A DNA stretch of 64,000 nucleotides, from positions 1 through 64,000 of the forward strand of contig JAFGBT010000010.1 of assembly GCA_016933025.1 (NCBI GenBank). Direction: 5' to 3'. Of the stretch, positions 49,404 through 58,460 are shown in pieces (within the stretch, counting starts at the first letter, position 1; the number at the start of each line of letters is the position of its first letter). This DNA comes from Spirochaetota bacterium (GTDB lineage Bacteria; Spirochaetota; UBA4802; UBA5550). The notes below the pieces were generated by a model, which made no database searches, was not told the DNA's origin, and saw nothing but the letters and a program-made list of their open reading frames with translations. Position numbers and translations under genes: made by a program.

Positions 49404-49746
49404 ATTGCCGGCCTTAACTGAATTAGTGATCAATTTGATGGACACGCCATCGGCCCGACGGCCGCCGGAATGTCACAGTACATGTATAAAATTCGACATT
49501 GTGCCCCAATTGCATGAGGAAATAATTCTCTCCAGGCCGGGCAGCTCACCCTTCCGGGCGACGATCGTCCGCATTCGGCCGGTCCATCTGTCATAAAAAT
49601 CGGTGCGGGACTTTTTTTTCTTGATTTAGTAGGGCTTATGGCGATATAATTCGTGTAATTTTTAAAACGGTGGGAATCCGCACCGGGTCATAACAATGGC
49701 CCCGGGTTCGGACCTTCTTTGAAGATCAAAACATACTTGGCCAGAA
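49404..49746. promoter_or_regulatory. Intergenic region with sigma-70 promoter for the STAS gene
   Basis: The gap between the divergent genes at 49,403 (-) and 49,747 (+) holds no gene. TTGATT (49621-49626) and TATAAT (49645-49650) at 18-base spacing form a good promoter for the plus-strand STAS gene, with a leader of about 90 bases. The rest shows nothing that I can name. Confidence 0.6.
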
Positions 49747-50106
49747 ATGATAGAGATAACCAATCGCAACGGCTACAGCATAATGACGGTCAGGATTGAG
49801 GAACTTGATTTTATCAAGGCTCCCAAATTCTCCGAAGCCATTCGTGATATTTTTACGACACATGGGTACCAACCCACCATTATGGACCTTGAAAAATTGT
49901 ATTATATTGACTCGTCCGGGTTGAGTTCACTGATCCACGTAAGCCGCAGACTCCTGGATAACAATAAAGAGCTCGTGGTGGTCTGCAGTAGTACCAAAAT
50001 ACTTCAATTGTTTTCGATCGCGAAGCTTGAGACATTTTTTAAAATTTTCGACAACATCGAGAAGGCCGAGCAATACCTCGCAAAGGGCGTCAAGAATTCG
50101 GAGTAG
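49747..50106 (+). CDS. STAS-domain anti-sigma-factor antagonist
   Basis: This 119-residue single-domain protein resembles SpoIIAA/RsbV. The conserved phospho-acceptor loop is YYIDSSGLSSL (about residues 53-62; Ser56 or Ser57 after Asp55). In the partner-switching scheme an unphosphorylated antagonist captures an anti-sigma ATPase. The gene at 44,414 encodes a possible ATPase partner, but it lies 5 kb away and no sigma factor is in the window. Confidence 0.8.
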   Translation: MIEITNRNGYSIMTVRIEELDFIKAPKFSEAIRDIFTTHGYQPTIMDLEKLYYIDSSGLSSLIHVSRRLLDNNKELVVVCSSTKILQLFSIAKLETFFKIFDNIEKAEQYLAKGVKNSE

Positions 50107-50118
50107 GTGCCTTCGCTC

Positions 50119-50850
50119 TCAGCCGGACAACCCCGCTATTTTTTTTAATGCCTTCATTTCCCTATCGGTCAGCGGCCGGGTCGCACCTCTTTTCAACCGC
50201 TTTATGGTGAGAGTGCCGTAGGCGGTCCGCTCAAGACTTCGTATCCTGTAGCCGAGGTTCATGAATGAGTGCCGGATCTGCCTGTTTTTGCCCTCGGTGA
50301 TGACCACTCTGACCCGCCGGCGGATTTCATCGACGCATTCAACGACGGCAGGCCTGGTTTTTAACCCGAGCTGCGGAATGTAGAGGCCTTTGGCTATCGA
50401 CGAGCGGTCGGCATCGTCAAGGGGGCGGTCGATGTCGACAAGGTATTCCTTGGGTACGTGGAAGGCCGGTCTGGTCAGGCGGTAGGCCAGGTCTCCGTCA
50501 TTCGTCAGCAGGAGAAGCCCTGCAGTATCTCGGTCAAGCCTGCCGACCGGATAGACGCCTGCACGCCTGAATTTTTCGGGAACGAGGTCCATTACTGTCG
50601 GGCGGCCGCGTTCATCACTGGCACTGGTGATGTATCCGCGCGGTTTGTTTAGAAGGAGATAGCGGTGCCGCGCCCGCTCCGAAACGGGGCTCCCGTCGAG
50701 CTCGACCGCGTCATCAGGTCCGATGACGGTTCCCAGCCTGACCGTCCGCACGCCGTTGACGCGTATCCTTCCGGAGGATATCAGTTCTTCCACTTTTCTG
50801 CGGGATCCCAGGCCGCATTGAGATAAATATTTATTGAGCCTCGTTCCCAT
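50119..50850 (-). CDS. Pseudouridine synthase (RluB/RsuA family)
   Basis: The ATG at 50850 (243 residues, MGTRLNKYLSQCGLGSRRK) fits the family; an ATG at 50880 would overlap the upstream gene more. An S4 domain (LNKYLSQCGLGSRRKVEELISSGRIRVNG) is followed by the catalytic GRLDRDTAGLLLLTNDGDLAYRL (about residues 105-127), which has the active-site Asp. The end EGKNRQIRHSFMNLGYRIRSLERTAYG is typical of the large-subunit RluB type. It overlaps the SH3 lipoprotein gene by about 20 bases. Confidence 0.88.
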   Translation of the reverse strand: MGTRLNKYLSQCGLGSRRKVEELISSGRIRVNGVRTVRLGTVIGPDDAVELDGSPVSERARHRYLLLNKPRGYITSASDERGRPTVMDLVPEKFRRAGVYPVGRLDRDTAGLLLLTNDGDLAYRLTRPAFHVPKEYLVDIDRPLDDADRSSIAKGLYIPQLGLKTRPAVVECVDEIRRRVRVVITEGKNRQIRHSFMNLGYRIRSLERTAYGTLTIKRLKRGATRPLTDREMKALKKIAGLSG

Positions 50851-51574
50851 TGCCGGCATCGACAGGATTCTTCTTATCATTATCTGTCAGCTCCGGCTCA
50901 GGGCTCGTTTCCACGGAAATCTTGGAAAACCGGAGTTCGTAATCCTTCATTGTTTTTTTTATGATGTAGTCGGATCCGCGCTTGGCGAGTTCCAGGTTGC
51001 TGTTGAATGATGTTCCGTTTGAAAATAGTATCTCGTTTTTGTTGAAATCCAGCCGGTAGGTGCCGACGATCGGCCGCGCCTCGTTCCCTTTCACGTAAGA
51101 CCTGTACTTTTCGCTTTCATACAGCTCCAGGCAGTGGTTTGTGAAATCGCCGAATTCATTAATGCTCCACCATTTGCCGGCAAGGTACTGTCTGATCTGG
51201 ACGAGCTCTCCGGCCATGAACTCCGATATGACCCGGTCCTTCGAGTCTTTTTTTGAATGATGGATGGATATGTTCTGGTCGAAAATCCAGCCGGTTATCC
51301 CTTCTTTCGTCCGAACCCTGTACCAGTACCCGCTGGTTTTACCGACCCATGTTTTTGTCTCTGATTTATCAAGGATATCCACGCTCGTTCCCTTTTCTAA
51401 CTGAGCGACGATACCGGCGAAAATCATCGGGTCAATTCTCATTGCCGTAAAACCCCTGAGAACTATCCCGTAGGAGTCTGGGGAAATTTCGCCTTCGTTA
51501 TTCGAACATGTCAGAAACGACGCGCAGAAAATGGATGCTGCCAGCATAATGACGATTTTACGGATGCTTTTCAT
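50831..51574 (-). CDS. Lipoprotein with bacterial SH3-like domain
   Basis: This 247-residue protein starts MKSIRKIVIMLAASIFCASF and ends its signal peptide at a lipobox FLTC (Cys about residue 23). An SH3b-type segment follows (RIDPMIFAGIVAQLEKGTSVDIL then WVGKTSGYWYRVRTKEGITGWIF, about residues 46-100), a fold that often binds cell-wall peptides. The C-terminal half is not recognised. It overlaps the pseudouridine synthase gene. Confidence 0.75.
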   Translation of the reverse strand: MKSIRKIVIMLAASIFCASFLTCSNNEGEISPDSYGIVLRGFTAMRIDPMIFAGIVAQLEKGTSVDILDKSETKTWVGKTSGYWYRVRTKEGITGWIFDQNISIHHSKKDSKDRVISEFMAGELVQIRQYLAGKWWSINEFGDFTNHCLELYESEKYRSYVKGNEARPIVGTYRLDFNKNEILFSNGTSFNSNLELAKRGSDYIIKKTMKDYELRFSKISVETSPEPELTDNDKKNPVDAGNGNEAQ

Positions 51575-51860
51575 TTTAAGATCCCGGATGCTTCGTGGTT
51601 TATCGGTTCATCAGATTTATTCTCCCGCTAATTTTCAAGTATTTTCTTATGAAAGGATTTTTTTTATGAGCGGGACCGCCTCATTTACGGTGCCTCTCAT
51701 TTTTTTTGCATAAGGGATGATTTATCGAGGTCCGGCGAGGAAATTATCTTGACTGTTAACGCGCATGGTATAGATGTATTATATGGAGGGGATGAGCTGC
51801 CCCGGGAGGTGGAGGTTCCCCATGCTGAAAACATCATTACATGGCATAGATTGAACCGCG

Positions 51861-52454
51861 ATGAAAATACGGGAAATATTTCAGGACAGGATAATAACCT
51901 TCTCGAACCTCCTCACATCGGTCAGAATAATCGCCGGGCCGTTTCTAGGATATTTCATCTATAAAGAATCGCAGACCGGCGATGCCCGCTATCTCTGGTA
52001 CGAGGTGATCGTGGTGGCCATTATCATCATCTCGGATTTTTTTGACGGTTTCCTGGCGCGGCTTATGAATCAGGTGACCAAGCTCGGCCAGTATCTGGAT
52101 CCGATGGCCGACAAATTGGCGGGATTGATCGCCATGGTCTTCCTGGTGCTCTACAAGGGATTCCCCCTGTGGGTATTGATCGTGGCCCTGACCCGCGAGG
52201 TCCTCGCGGTCGCTGCCGGCATCATCCTGTATACCAGGGTTGACGTCGAAGTCAGGCCGAATATATTCGGCAAGTTCTGCGCCGCCAGCCTGGCCCTTGC
52301 CGGGACGGTATACATCCTGAATTGTGAATATTCGCTCATGGGCGTTACGATAAAGGATTTCTCCATATTCCTCGTCATCCTGCTGTATGTTCTCGGCGGA
52401 ATCTTGTATATCAAGTCCTATGCAGGGTATTATCTTGATAAGAAAAAGGCGTAG
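51861..52454 (+). CDS. pgsA: CDP-diacylglycerol--glycerol-3-phosphate 3-phosphatidyltransferase
   Basis: This 197-residue membrane enzyme makes phosphatidylglycerol phosphate. The CDP-alcohol phosphotransferase motif is SDFFDGFLARLM then GQYLDPMADKLAG (about residues 58-82), with the D-x2-DG-x2-AR-x8-G-x3-D-x3-D spacing. The opening ITFSNLLTSVRIIAGPFLGYF is typical. About five transmembrane segments follow. The amidase gene overlaps its end by 35 bases. Confidence 0.93.
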   Translation: MKIREIFQDRIITFSNLLTSVRIIAGPFLGYFIYKESQTGDARYLWYEVIVVAIIIISDFFDGFLARLMNQVTKLGQYLDPMADKLAGLIAMVFLVLYKGFPLWVLIVALTREVLAVAAGIILYTRVDVEVRPNIFGKFCAASLALAGTVYILNCEYSLMGVTIKDFSIFLVILLYVLGGILYIKSYAGYYLDKKKA

Positions 52455-53613
52455 ACTCTTCTTCATATTTCCGCTCCTGGCATCACTTGTTATCGCTTCC
52501 CCCGCATCATCGGAACGCATCGGTATCATCCGGGACGACGGCGGCGAGTATCTTCCCGTAGACGAGATGATTACGCGGTTCGCCATTGACCATTCGTTCG
52601 ACATGATATCACAGAAGGGAAAGCTGTACCGTAAGAGCCATTACGCGGTTTATAGCGTCGGTATGTCCGCCCTTCTGGTGGACGGAGAGCTCTTCAAGTC
52701 CTCCCGTCCCGTCCGCAGGGTGGCGGGCCGTGTTCTCATCCCTCTTGACGCTGGTGAGCATATTGTAACGCGTTTCAGTCCCGGAATTGTACTCAATAAA
52801 AAAATGGGCGGATTGGACATTGAACAGCCGGACGGCAAGGCCGCTCGACCGGAAAAGAAGGAACGCTCCCCTATGCCGGTGAAAGACAGGATCAGCTTTA
52901 TTGTGATTGACCCGGGTCACGGCGGAAAGGATCCGGGCGCCGTGGGTAAGGGCGGTCTTGAAGAGAAAGACATCACCCTTGCCGTTGCACGGCACCTTCG
53001 GGAAAAATTGAAGAAACGGCACCCGGGCGTGCGGGTGATATCGACCCGGACCGATGACCGTTTCATCGAACTGTCGCGGCGTACCGAGATTGCCAACCGC
53101 AAATTGAAGAAAAACGAGAATGGTATTTTTTTGAGCATACACGTCAATGCTTCATTATCCGGTAAGATTTCGGGGTACGAGACGTTTTTCCTGTCGCAGA
53201 ATCCGACCAATGAAGAGGCGCGAAACACTGCGGCCCTTGAGAATAATGTCATCATTCTCGAGAAAAAATCGAAGCGGAAAAAAGCCTTCGACGACCTGGA
53301 TTTTATCGAAGCGACGATGATAACAACCCAGATTCAGAAGGAAAGCTCCTTTCTCGCGGAATCGATACAGAACGGCATGGCCGCCAGAAACAAAAAGTTC
53401 AGTTCCCGGGGGGTGAAGAAGGCCGATTTTTTTGTGCTCCGCGGGGCATTGATGCCCGCCGCGCTCATTGAGATCGGCTATATATCCAACAGCAGAGAGG
53501 CCCGGAGTCTTACAACCAAATCACATCGCAGGCTTATAGCAGAGGGGATTGCCGACGGGGTCGATCAATTCATAAAGAAATACAACAGCCTTGTCAATCT
53601 GGGCGGGATGTGA
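52420..53613 (+). CDS. N-acetylmuramoyl-L-alanine amidase (Amidase_3)
   Basis: This zinc amidase cleaves the peptide from the glycan in peptidoglycan. The ATG at 52420 (397 residues) starts a signal peptide; it overlaps pgsA by 35 bases. The catalytic domain starts at about residue 155 with FIVIDPGHGGKDPGAVGKGG (first zinc His), then EEKD, SIHVNAS and the end ALIEIGYISNSREA (Glu). The N-terminal half (about residues 35-150) resembles copper amine oxidase-like N-terminal domains and may be a binding module. Envelope location is expected. Confidence 0.88.
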   Translation: MQGIILIRKRRRLFFIFPLLASLVIASPASSERIGIIRDDGGEYLPVDEMITRFAIDHSFDMISQKGKLYRKSHYAVYSVGMSALLVDGELFKSSRPVRRVAGRVLIPLDAGEHIVTRFSPGIVLNKKMGGLDIEQPDGKAARPEKKERSPMPVKDRISFIVIDPGHGGKDPGAVGKGGLEEKDITLAVARHLREKLKKRHPGVRVISTRTDDRFIELSRRTEIANRKLKKNENGIFLSIHVNASLSGKISGYETFFLSQNPTNEEARNTAALENNVIILEKKSKRKKAFDDLDFIEATMITTQIQKESSFLAESIQNGMAARNKKFSSRGVKKADFFVLRGALMPAALIEIGYISNSREARSLTTKSHRRLIAEGIADGVDQFIKKYNSLVNLGGM

Positions 53614-53711
53614 GGGCCGTTTGCGGCGCCCTCAACCGCTCCATAAAAAAATCCTTGATTCTGAAAGGGCATTTCCCTATTGTACCACACGTGTAATGGG
53701 CGTTGCAACCG

Positions 53712-54377
53712 ATGAACCTTGATATAAACGCAATTAAGAAGAAGGCGGCTGGTCTGAAACAGCAGGGCGTTTCTCTTTTTACCGTCCATGTAAAGGGGAG
53801 GGCTGTTTCCCTTTACGAGAAGGTGCGGACCGAGCTCATAGAATATCCTGAGAAAAAGGAGAGAAACCGCCGCGTCATTCTCCTGGTCGGGTTCATATTT
53901 TTATTCGATTATCTCGCCTACTCCCTCCATACCGATAAAAATATCTTCGATATTTTCCCGACCATACCGTCGCTTGCCGATGAGGTCACGGCATCGGTAT
54001 ACCTTCCGGGCCTTGACGGCGAAACCATCATCACTGAAAAGCGGTCAATTCCTGATTATGAAAGCGACGAAAAGAAGGCTCGATTTCTGTTCGAAATCGT
54101 TGTAAAGGGTCAGCTCTATGAAAATACCTCAATGGCGGTGCCTGCGGACCTTTTCGTCAGAAAGGTGTGGATAGAGGGCCGCGGGCAGGGAAGGACAAAG
54201 ACCTGCATCATTGACCTGGAGCCTGTCGAAGTCCAGGCCAATGTCCCCGTCATCAAGAACTCGGAGCGTCTGTTCAAACAGGCACTCGAAAAAACCATAA
54301 TCGAAAATATTTCAGCGGTTAAAAACGTCGTTGTTCTTGAAAAAGGGATCCCCGATGTGGCGCTCTGGGAGCTCTAA
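53712..54377 (+). CDS. Membrane protein, possibly GerMN-like
   Basis: The ATG at 53712 (221 residues) was chosen over the TTG at 53703. One transmembrane segment lies at about residues 56-72 (VILLVGFIFLFDYLAYSL), and the rest is outside. The outside half (about residues 95-190, VYLPGLDGETIITEKRSIPD, then SMAVPADLFVRKVWIEGRGQG) weakly resembles GerMN domains found in envelope proteins. The likeness is by eye and not certain. It is downstream of the amidase. Confidence 0.5.
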   Translation: MNLDINAIKKKAAGLKQQGVSLFTVHVKGRAVSLYEKVRTELIEYPEKKERNRRVILLVGFIFLFDYLAYSLHTDKNIFDIFPTIPSLADEVTASVYLPGLDGETIITEKRSIPDYESDEKKARFLFEIVVKGQLYENTSMAVPADLFVRKVWIEGRGQGRTKTCIIDLEPVEVQANVPVIKNSERLFKQALEKTIIENISAVKNVVVLEKGIPDVALWEL

Positions 54378-55213
54378 CCGAGCCATTCGCCCCTGAACAC
54401 CTCCACCGCTCTGCCCGCGAGGTAAATAGTATTATCCTGCTCCCGCCATTCGGTTTTGAGATCGCCGCCCCTCAGATGGATGAGAATCTTCCGTTCGGTC
54501 ATCTTGTTCAGCACGCACGCTGCCGTTACCGCCGAAGCGCCCGTGCCGCATGAAAGCGTTTCGCCGGTTCCGCGCTCCCATGTTCGCTGGGCGACCTCAT
54601 TCCGGTTTATAACCTTTACGAACTCTACGTTTGTCCTGTTCGGGAAGAGGGGGTTGTTTTCAATGAGCGGCCCGTATTTCTCTATCGGAAATTTATCCAG
54701 CTCCTCGACATAAATTACGACGTGCGGGTTGCCCATTGAAACCGCCGTTATCTGAAAACGCGACCCGTCGGGAAGATGGAGCGATTCGTTTATAGCCATC
54801 CCGGGGTCTCCGATCATCGGGATCTTGTCTCTTCGGAGAATCGGTTCACCCATGTTTACAATAACGCTGTCAACCTTGTTGTTCCTGACAATCAGCTCAA
54901 GCTTCTTGATGCCGGCGGGTGTTTCAACGGAAAGCTTCTTCGCGCCGGTGAGCCTGTTGTCATAGATATATTTCACGAAACAGCGGATTCCGTTGCCGCA
55001 CATCTCGGCCTCGCTTCCGTCGGGATTGAACACCCGCATGCGAAAATCCGCCGTCTTTGATGGGAGCAGCAGCAGAATGCCGTCAGATCCGACGCCGTAA
55101 TGGCGGTCGCACATGGCGGAGGTGAGCTTTTTCGCGCCCGGGAGCTTTTTCTTTCTCCCGTCAATGACGATATAATCGTTCCCCGTTCCCTGCATTTTGG
55201 TGAATTTAATCAT
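54374..55213 (-). CDS. dapF: Diaminopimelate epimerase
   Basis: This 279-residue enzyme makes meso-diaminopimelate for peptidoglycan and lysine. The two catalytic cysteines lie in MCGNGIRCF (Cys72) and in SCGTGASA (Cys222). Typical segments also include FTKMQGTGNDYIVIDGR and MGNPHVVIYVEEL. The 3' end overlaps that of the plus-strand membrane-protein gene by 4 bases. Together with lysC and ddl it supports a DAP-type cell wall. Confidence 0.97.
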   Translation of the reverse strand: MIKFTKMQGTGNDYIVIDGRKKKLPGAKKLTSAMCDRHYGVGSDGILLLLPSKTADFRMRVFNPDGSEAEMCGNGIRCFVKYIYDNRLTGAKKLSVETPAGIKKLELIVRNNKVDSVIVNMGEPILRRDKIPMIGDPGMAINESLHLPDGSRFQITAVSMGNPHVVIYVEELDKFPIEKYGPLIENNPLFPNRTNVEFVKVINRNEVAQRTWERGTGETLSCGTGASAVTAACVLNKMTERKILIHLRGGDLKTEWREQDNTIYLAGRAVEVFRGEWLG

Positions 55214-55420
55214 GGTAATTTCCTGTTATCTTCGGAATATCACCCCTGCGGACGGCAACTTGACCGCGGGATACAATTAGTGGATGCAATAAATAACCAT
55301 ATCAGGTAAAAATTGTAAAGCCATAAAAAATATTTTTAATATGGAGTTGACAGCTGCGACCGTCGAAAATCGAAATTTTGCAGAATTCCGGCCGTTAATT
55401 TTTGGCTGAAAAATCAATAA

Positions 55421-55448
55421 TTGAAACAGCTTCGTTGTACGATAAAAT
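55421..55448 (+). promoter_or_regulatory. Promoter for the polysaccharide deacetylase gene
   Basis: TTGAAA (55421-55426) and TAAAAT (55443-55448) at 16-base spacing. It lies inside the 5' extension of the long reading frame that begins at 55,402, which argues that the true start is the ATG at 55,516. The gap 55,214-55,515 holds no other gene. Confidence 0.6.
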
Positions 55449-55515
55449 ACAGGAAGGACGCTTTTGCCTGCGTGTAATCGGCCAACAATCTTACGTATAT
55501 AAGGGCTTTACAAAA

Positions 55516-56328
55516 ATGAAAAATATTGTGATACTCCTGCTCTCGTTGGCGCTGTCGCTTGCTATCGCCCTTTCCCTGTATCTGGACGATTACCGCCTTA
55601 TCCCCGGCGGAAAGATTTCCTGGCTCCATAAGGAGCGGGAGACCAGGTCTCGGCTTCTCGCGATTCCGATTCTCCTCTATCACAATATTGACGGGAAGGG
55701 ACCGTTTTCGATCGATTCAGAAACACTACGCCAGCATTTTCAGCTCATCAAAGATCGCGGTATTCGGGTGATCCCGCTGAAGGAATTAATACAAAGGCTG
55801 GAGCATCCTGCCCCTTACCGTGAAAAGGTGATGGTCATCACGTTTGACGATGGATATCGCTCGATGCATGACATTCTTCTACCGCTTGCGCGTGAATTCG
55901 GATATCCCGTGACCCTGTTCGTGTATACCGACTGCATTTATAACAGATCGACCAGGAACCTGACCTGGGACCTTGTCAGGAAGATGGACAGGATGGGAAT
56001 AGATATCCAGGCCCACTCCATCAGCCACCCTGACCTGACGCAGATATCGAAGAGCGGCGACCCACAGGAGCGGAAACGGCTATTCGAGGAGATCTATCTT
56101 GCCAGAAGGATTATCGAGCTTCGAGTGGAAAAAAGGGTGGAATATTACGCCTTCCCTTATGGGAGGTATAACCTGCAGTTGATCGAGATGGCGCAGAGCT
56201 CAGGATACCGGCGGGCTTTTTCAACCGATTATGGATCGAATATCATCACGAGGGACAACTTCTGTCTTAAAAGACAGCACGTTAAAAGCAGTTATTCGCT
56301 CAGTTATATGGATATGTTGATACGATAA
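55516..56328 (+). CDS. Polysaccharide deacetylase family protein
   Basis: The ATG at 55516 (270 residues) follows AAGGG and starts with a membrane-anchor helix (MKNIVILLLSLALSLAIALS). The catalytic NodB-type domain has VITFDDGY (about residues 105-112, catalytic Asp and metal Asp), the metal-binding HSISHPDL and the YYAFPYGRYN segment. Members remove acetyl groups from chitin, peptidoglycan or exopolysaccharide; the substrate is not known. Confidence 0.85.
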   Translation: MKNIVILLLSLALSLAIALSLYLDDYRLIPGGKISWLHKERETRSRLLAIPILLYHNIDGKGPFSIDSETLRQHFQLIKDRGIRVIPLKELIQRLEHPAPYREKVMVITFDDGYRSMHDILLPLAREFGYPVTLFVYTDCIYNRSTRNLTWDLVRKMDRMGIDIQAHSISHPDLTQISKSGDPQERKRLFEEIYLARRIIELRVEKRVEYYAFPYGRYNLQLIEMAQSSGYRRAFSTDYGSNIITRDNFCLKRQHVKSSYSLSYMDMLIR

Positions 56329-56478
56329 GCCTCCCGATAACAGATAGACTCCTATACAGCGTTAGTGGGCCCGAATCCAAATCCCCCCTCAGGGCCAGCC
56401 AAACATGAATGAAAGACATCTAAACATCTGTATAATATTGTATTAATAATATCTGTTAAATTAATATTAATTTTTTTA

Positions 56479-56508
56479 TTGACAAATCGTATGATTGTTG
56501 ATTATTAA
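56479..56508 (+). promoter_or_regulatory. Candidate promoter for the M23 peptidase gene
   Basis: A perfect TTGACA (56479-56484) is followed by TTATTA at 17 bases or TATTAA at 18. The ATG at 56,578 follows AAGGAG. The -10 region also forms a small palindrome, TGATTATTAATCA. Confidence 0.5.
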
Positions 56509-56577
56509 TCACTACTTCCAATCGGTTATTCTTCTTTATTCAAAACATATAGAGTCTTTCAAGGAGTGGATGAACTA

Positions 56578-57312
56578 ATGAGTCGTATAATCAGTGGGGT
56601 ATTATTATTATTTTTATTTAATGCAGTGGCTTTGTCTGCAGAGGAAGTAATCCAGCTTGATAGTCTGGACATCCAGGAATACAAGGGGCGAAGCGGGATC
56701 TGGACAACCATTGAATCGCAGGCAAAACTGAATTACTATCTGAAAAAGTTTTACATCACCGCCGGCGATGTGCAGGAAATTAATGGCACGGTCAAATACA
56801 GGACGGGAAAGTACTTTTTCATTCCGTATTCCGAAAAGTATTTGCTGGAGATTGAGTCTCAGGGTATTAAGCGCGATACAATAACGAGCCGCAAGAACGA
56901 TTTTATATGGCCTCTTTCAGAGGTTATCAGAATCTCGTCAGCCTTCGGACAGCGCGGCTCTCGCTTCCACACTGGTGCTGACATGCCTGCCACACGGGGG
57001 ACTCCCATTATCGCGGTCATGGATGGTAGAGTGCTGTTGACCGGGTTTGATAGAGGGAACGGCTGGAACGTCATATTAGAGCACCGCGATTCTTTTTACA
57101 CCAGATACGCACACTGTTATAAGATTTTCATAAAACCGGGCGATTACGTGAAGAAAGGCCAGGTGATAGCGCTTGTGGGAAGCACGGGACATTCAACAGG
57201 GAATCACCTTCACTTTGAAATACGGTATAACGATATACCGCTCAACCCGCTCGATTTCCTTCCGGCGAAGGAGAACATTGTGCGGCCGCACAGCATGCGT
57301 AATTGGAAGTGA
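56578..57312 (+). CDS. M23-family metallopeptidase
   Basis: The ATG at 56578 (244 residues) was preferred over the GTG at 56566, which sits in the ribosome-binding site. A signal peptide is present (MSRIISGVLLLFLFNAVALS, cleavage near SAEE). The zinc peptidase domain (about residues 125-225) has the first ligand region RFHTGADMPATRGTPI and the second motif HLHFEI. It is expected to cut peptide cross-links in peptidoglycan or act as a regulator at the envelope. A terminator follows. Confidence 0.88.
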   Translation: MSRIISGVLLLFLFNAVALSAEEVIQLDSLDIQEYKGRSGIWTTIESQAKLNYYLKKFYITAGDVQEINGTVKYRTGKYFFIPYSEKYLLEIESQGIKRDTITSRKNDFIWPLSEVIRISSAFGQRGSRFHTGADMPATRGTPIIAVMDGRVLLTGFDRGNGWNVILEHRDSFYTRYAHCYKIFIKPGDYVKKGQVIALVGSTGHSTGNHLHFEIRYNDIPLNPLDFLPAKENIVRPHSMRNWK

Positions 57313-57342
57313 TGAATAGCAAGACTAAAATACTGTTAAAAT

Positions 57343-57372
57343 AAGAGGGGCTGCCATCCGGCAGCCCCTCTT
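57343..57372. terminator. Bidirectional terminator between convergent genes
   Basis: AAGAGGGGCTGCC (57343-57355) and GGCAGCCCCTCTT (57360-57372) form a 13-bp stem around ATCC, between the M23 gene (+) and the secreted unknown (-), with AT-rich flanks. Confidence 0.85.
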
Positions 57373-57394
57373 AATAATATTATGTGCGCTTCTT

Positions 57395-58360
57395 TTATTT
57401 TCCTTCTCCCTTTGAGCTTTTCTCAAGCTCCTGCTCGATATCAATATCGTTTTTCTTCAAGAATTTCTCTGTCTCCAGGTCAATCCTGTATATGTCGTTT
57501 ATCATGTAATTCAAATCTGCATTTGTCGGGAATGTTTTCTTTATGACCTGTTCTTCATCAGCAGACCCGTAATATCCGAAATTAGTGAGCCTTCCGATTA
57601 TATTCTCGATATCCTTCTGCGTGTTGTTGACTATGCAGACGAGATTCGGGCCTGATTTATAGCCCCATTGGAACCCGTCGCTGCTGTGCGCGGTGAAGGT
57701 CTCGGTGATGCCGTCCCCGTTGGCATCCTCGGCATAATAGACGGTGCCGCCGTCCGGGGTCCGCGCCGAGACGGATGTAGAGAACTTCGGTTCGTCGCCC
57801 TCGTATATTTTCCTGGGTATGCGTTTCCGGCTCACGTTGATCTCGGAGTCCAGCCTGTTGACTATTAGAGACATGAATATGGCCACGTGTTTTCTCAGCA
57901 GCTTGTCCCGGACGCTGGTGTAAAAGTCCTTGTAGTTGGCCGATACCCATTCCTTCGTGGTGTTTTTCTGGACCTCGATTCTCCGGTTGGTGATGACGAC
58001 GTAGTCCGGCAGTCCGTCAATTTTATTCTGCCACATGTCGGGAATATTCTGGTTGCCTTTTTCCAAGACGAACCTGTTGTATTTCACCAGCTCGGGATTG
58101 TCATAACCGTCCTGGAAGAGATACACTTTCTTGTCCTTGATGAGCATAAGGGTCGCGAAGGAATTGTCCCGGGATTCATCGCTGAATTCTTCATGCGATT
58201 TTTCGTATTGCTGGTAGAAGAGCCGGTCCTCATCGTATCTGTTCAGCTTTTTGATGGCGACAGTTGTAAAATCGGGTTCCTTTGAGTACAGCGCGGCGGC
58301 CGGTAAAAGAATGGAAGCGGCGAACAAGCAGGCGAGAAAAACTCCAATCTTATGTGACAT
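57395..58360 (-). CDS. Secreted protein of unknown function with an EF-hand-like loop
   Basis: This 321-residue protein has a signal peptide (MSHKIGVFLACLFAASILLP, cleavage near AALYS). No named family is recognised. A short acidic loop, DANGDGITETF (about residues 211-221), resembles an EF-hand calcium loop. The C-terminus is rich in Glu and Lys. It ends at the shared terminator and lies 100 bases downstream of the ADP-ribosylglycohydrolase-like gene. Confidence 0.65.
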   Translation of the reverse strand: MSHKIGVFLACLFAASILLPAAALYSKEPDFTTVAIKKLNRYDEDRLFYQQYEKSHEEFSDESRDNSFATLMLIKDKKVYLFQDGYDNPELVKYNRFVLEKGNQNIPDMWQNKIDGLPDYVVITNRRIEVQKNTTKEWVSANYKDFYTSVRDKLLRKHVAIFMSLIVNRLDSEINVSRKRIPRKIYEGDEPKFSTSVSARTPDGGTVYYAEDANGDGITETFTAHSSDGFQWGYKSGPNLVCIVNNTQKDIENIIGRLTNFGYYGSADEEQVIKKTFPTNADLNYMINDIYRIDLETEKFLKKNDIDIEQELEKSSKGEGK

Positions 58361-58460
58361 AGGTCCTCCATGATTCAGCGGGATTTATTACTTTCCGCCA
58401 GTGATTCAATCATTGATAGAAAATAATAATAAATTGCAATTTGTCAAATATTTTTCAGGG

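Noticed and set aside
49451..49500. GC-rich stretch in the SPOR-STAS gap as a possible structured RNA
   Set aside because: No pairing of more than a few bases could be built.
51749..51964. Short TTG-started ORF before and into pgsA
   Set aside because: It overlaps the pgsA start in another frame, its start falls on a -35-like TTGACT, and its sequence resembles nothing known.
52387..52419. 11-codon extension of the amidase
   Set aside because: It lies inside pgsA and would place a polar stretch before the signal peptide.
55402..55515. 38-codon N-terminal extension of the polysaccharide deacetylase
   Set aside because: A good promoter (55421-55448) lies inside it and the signal-anchor begins only at the ATG at 55,516.
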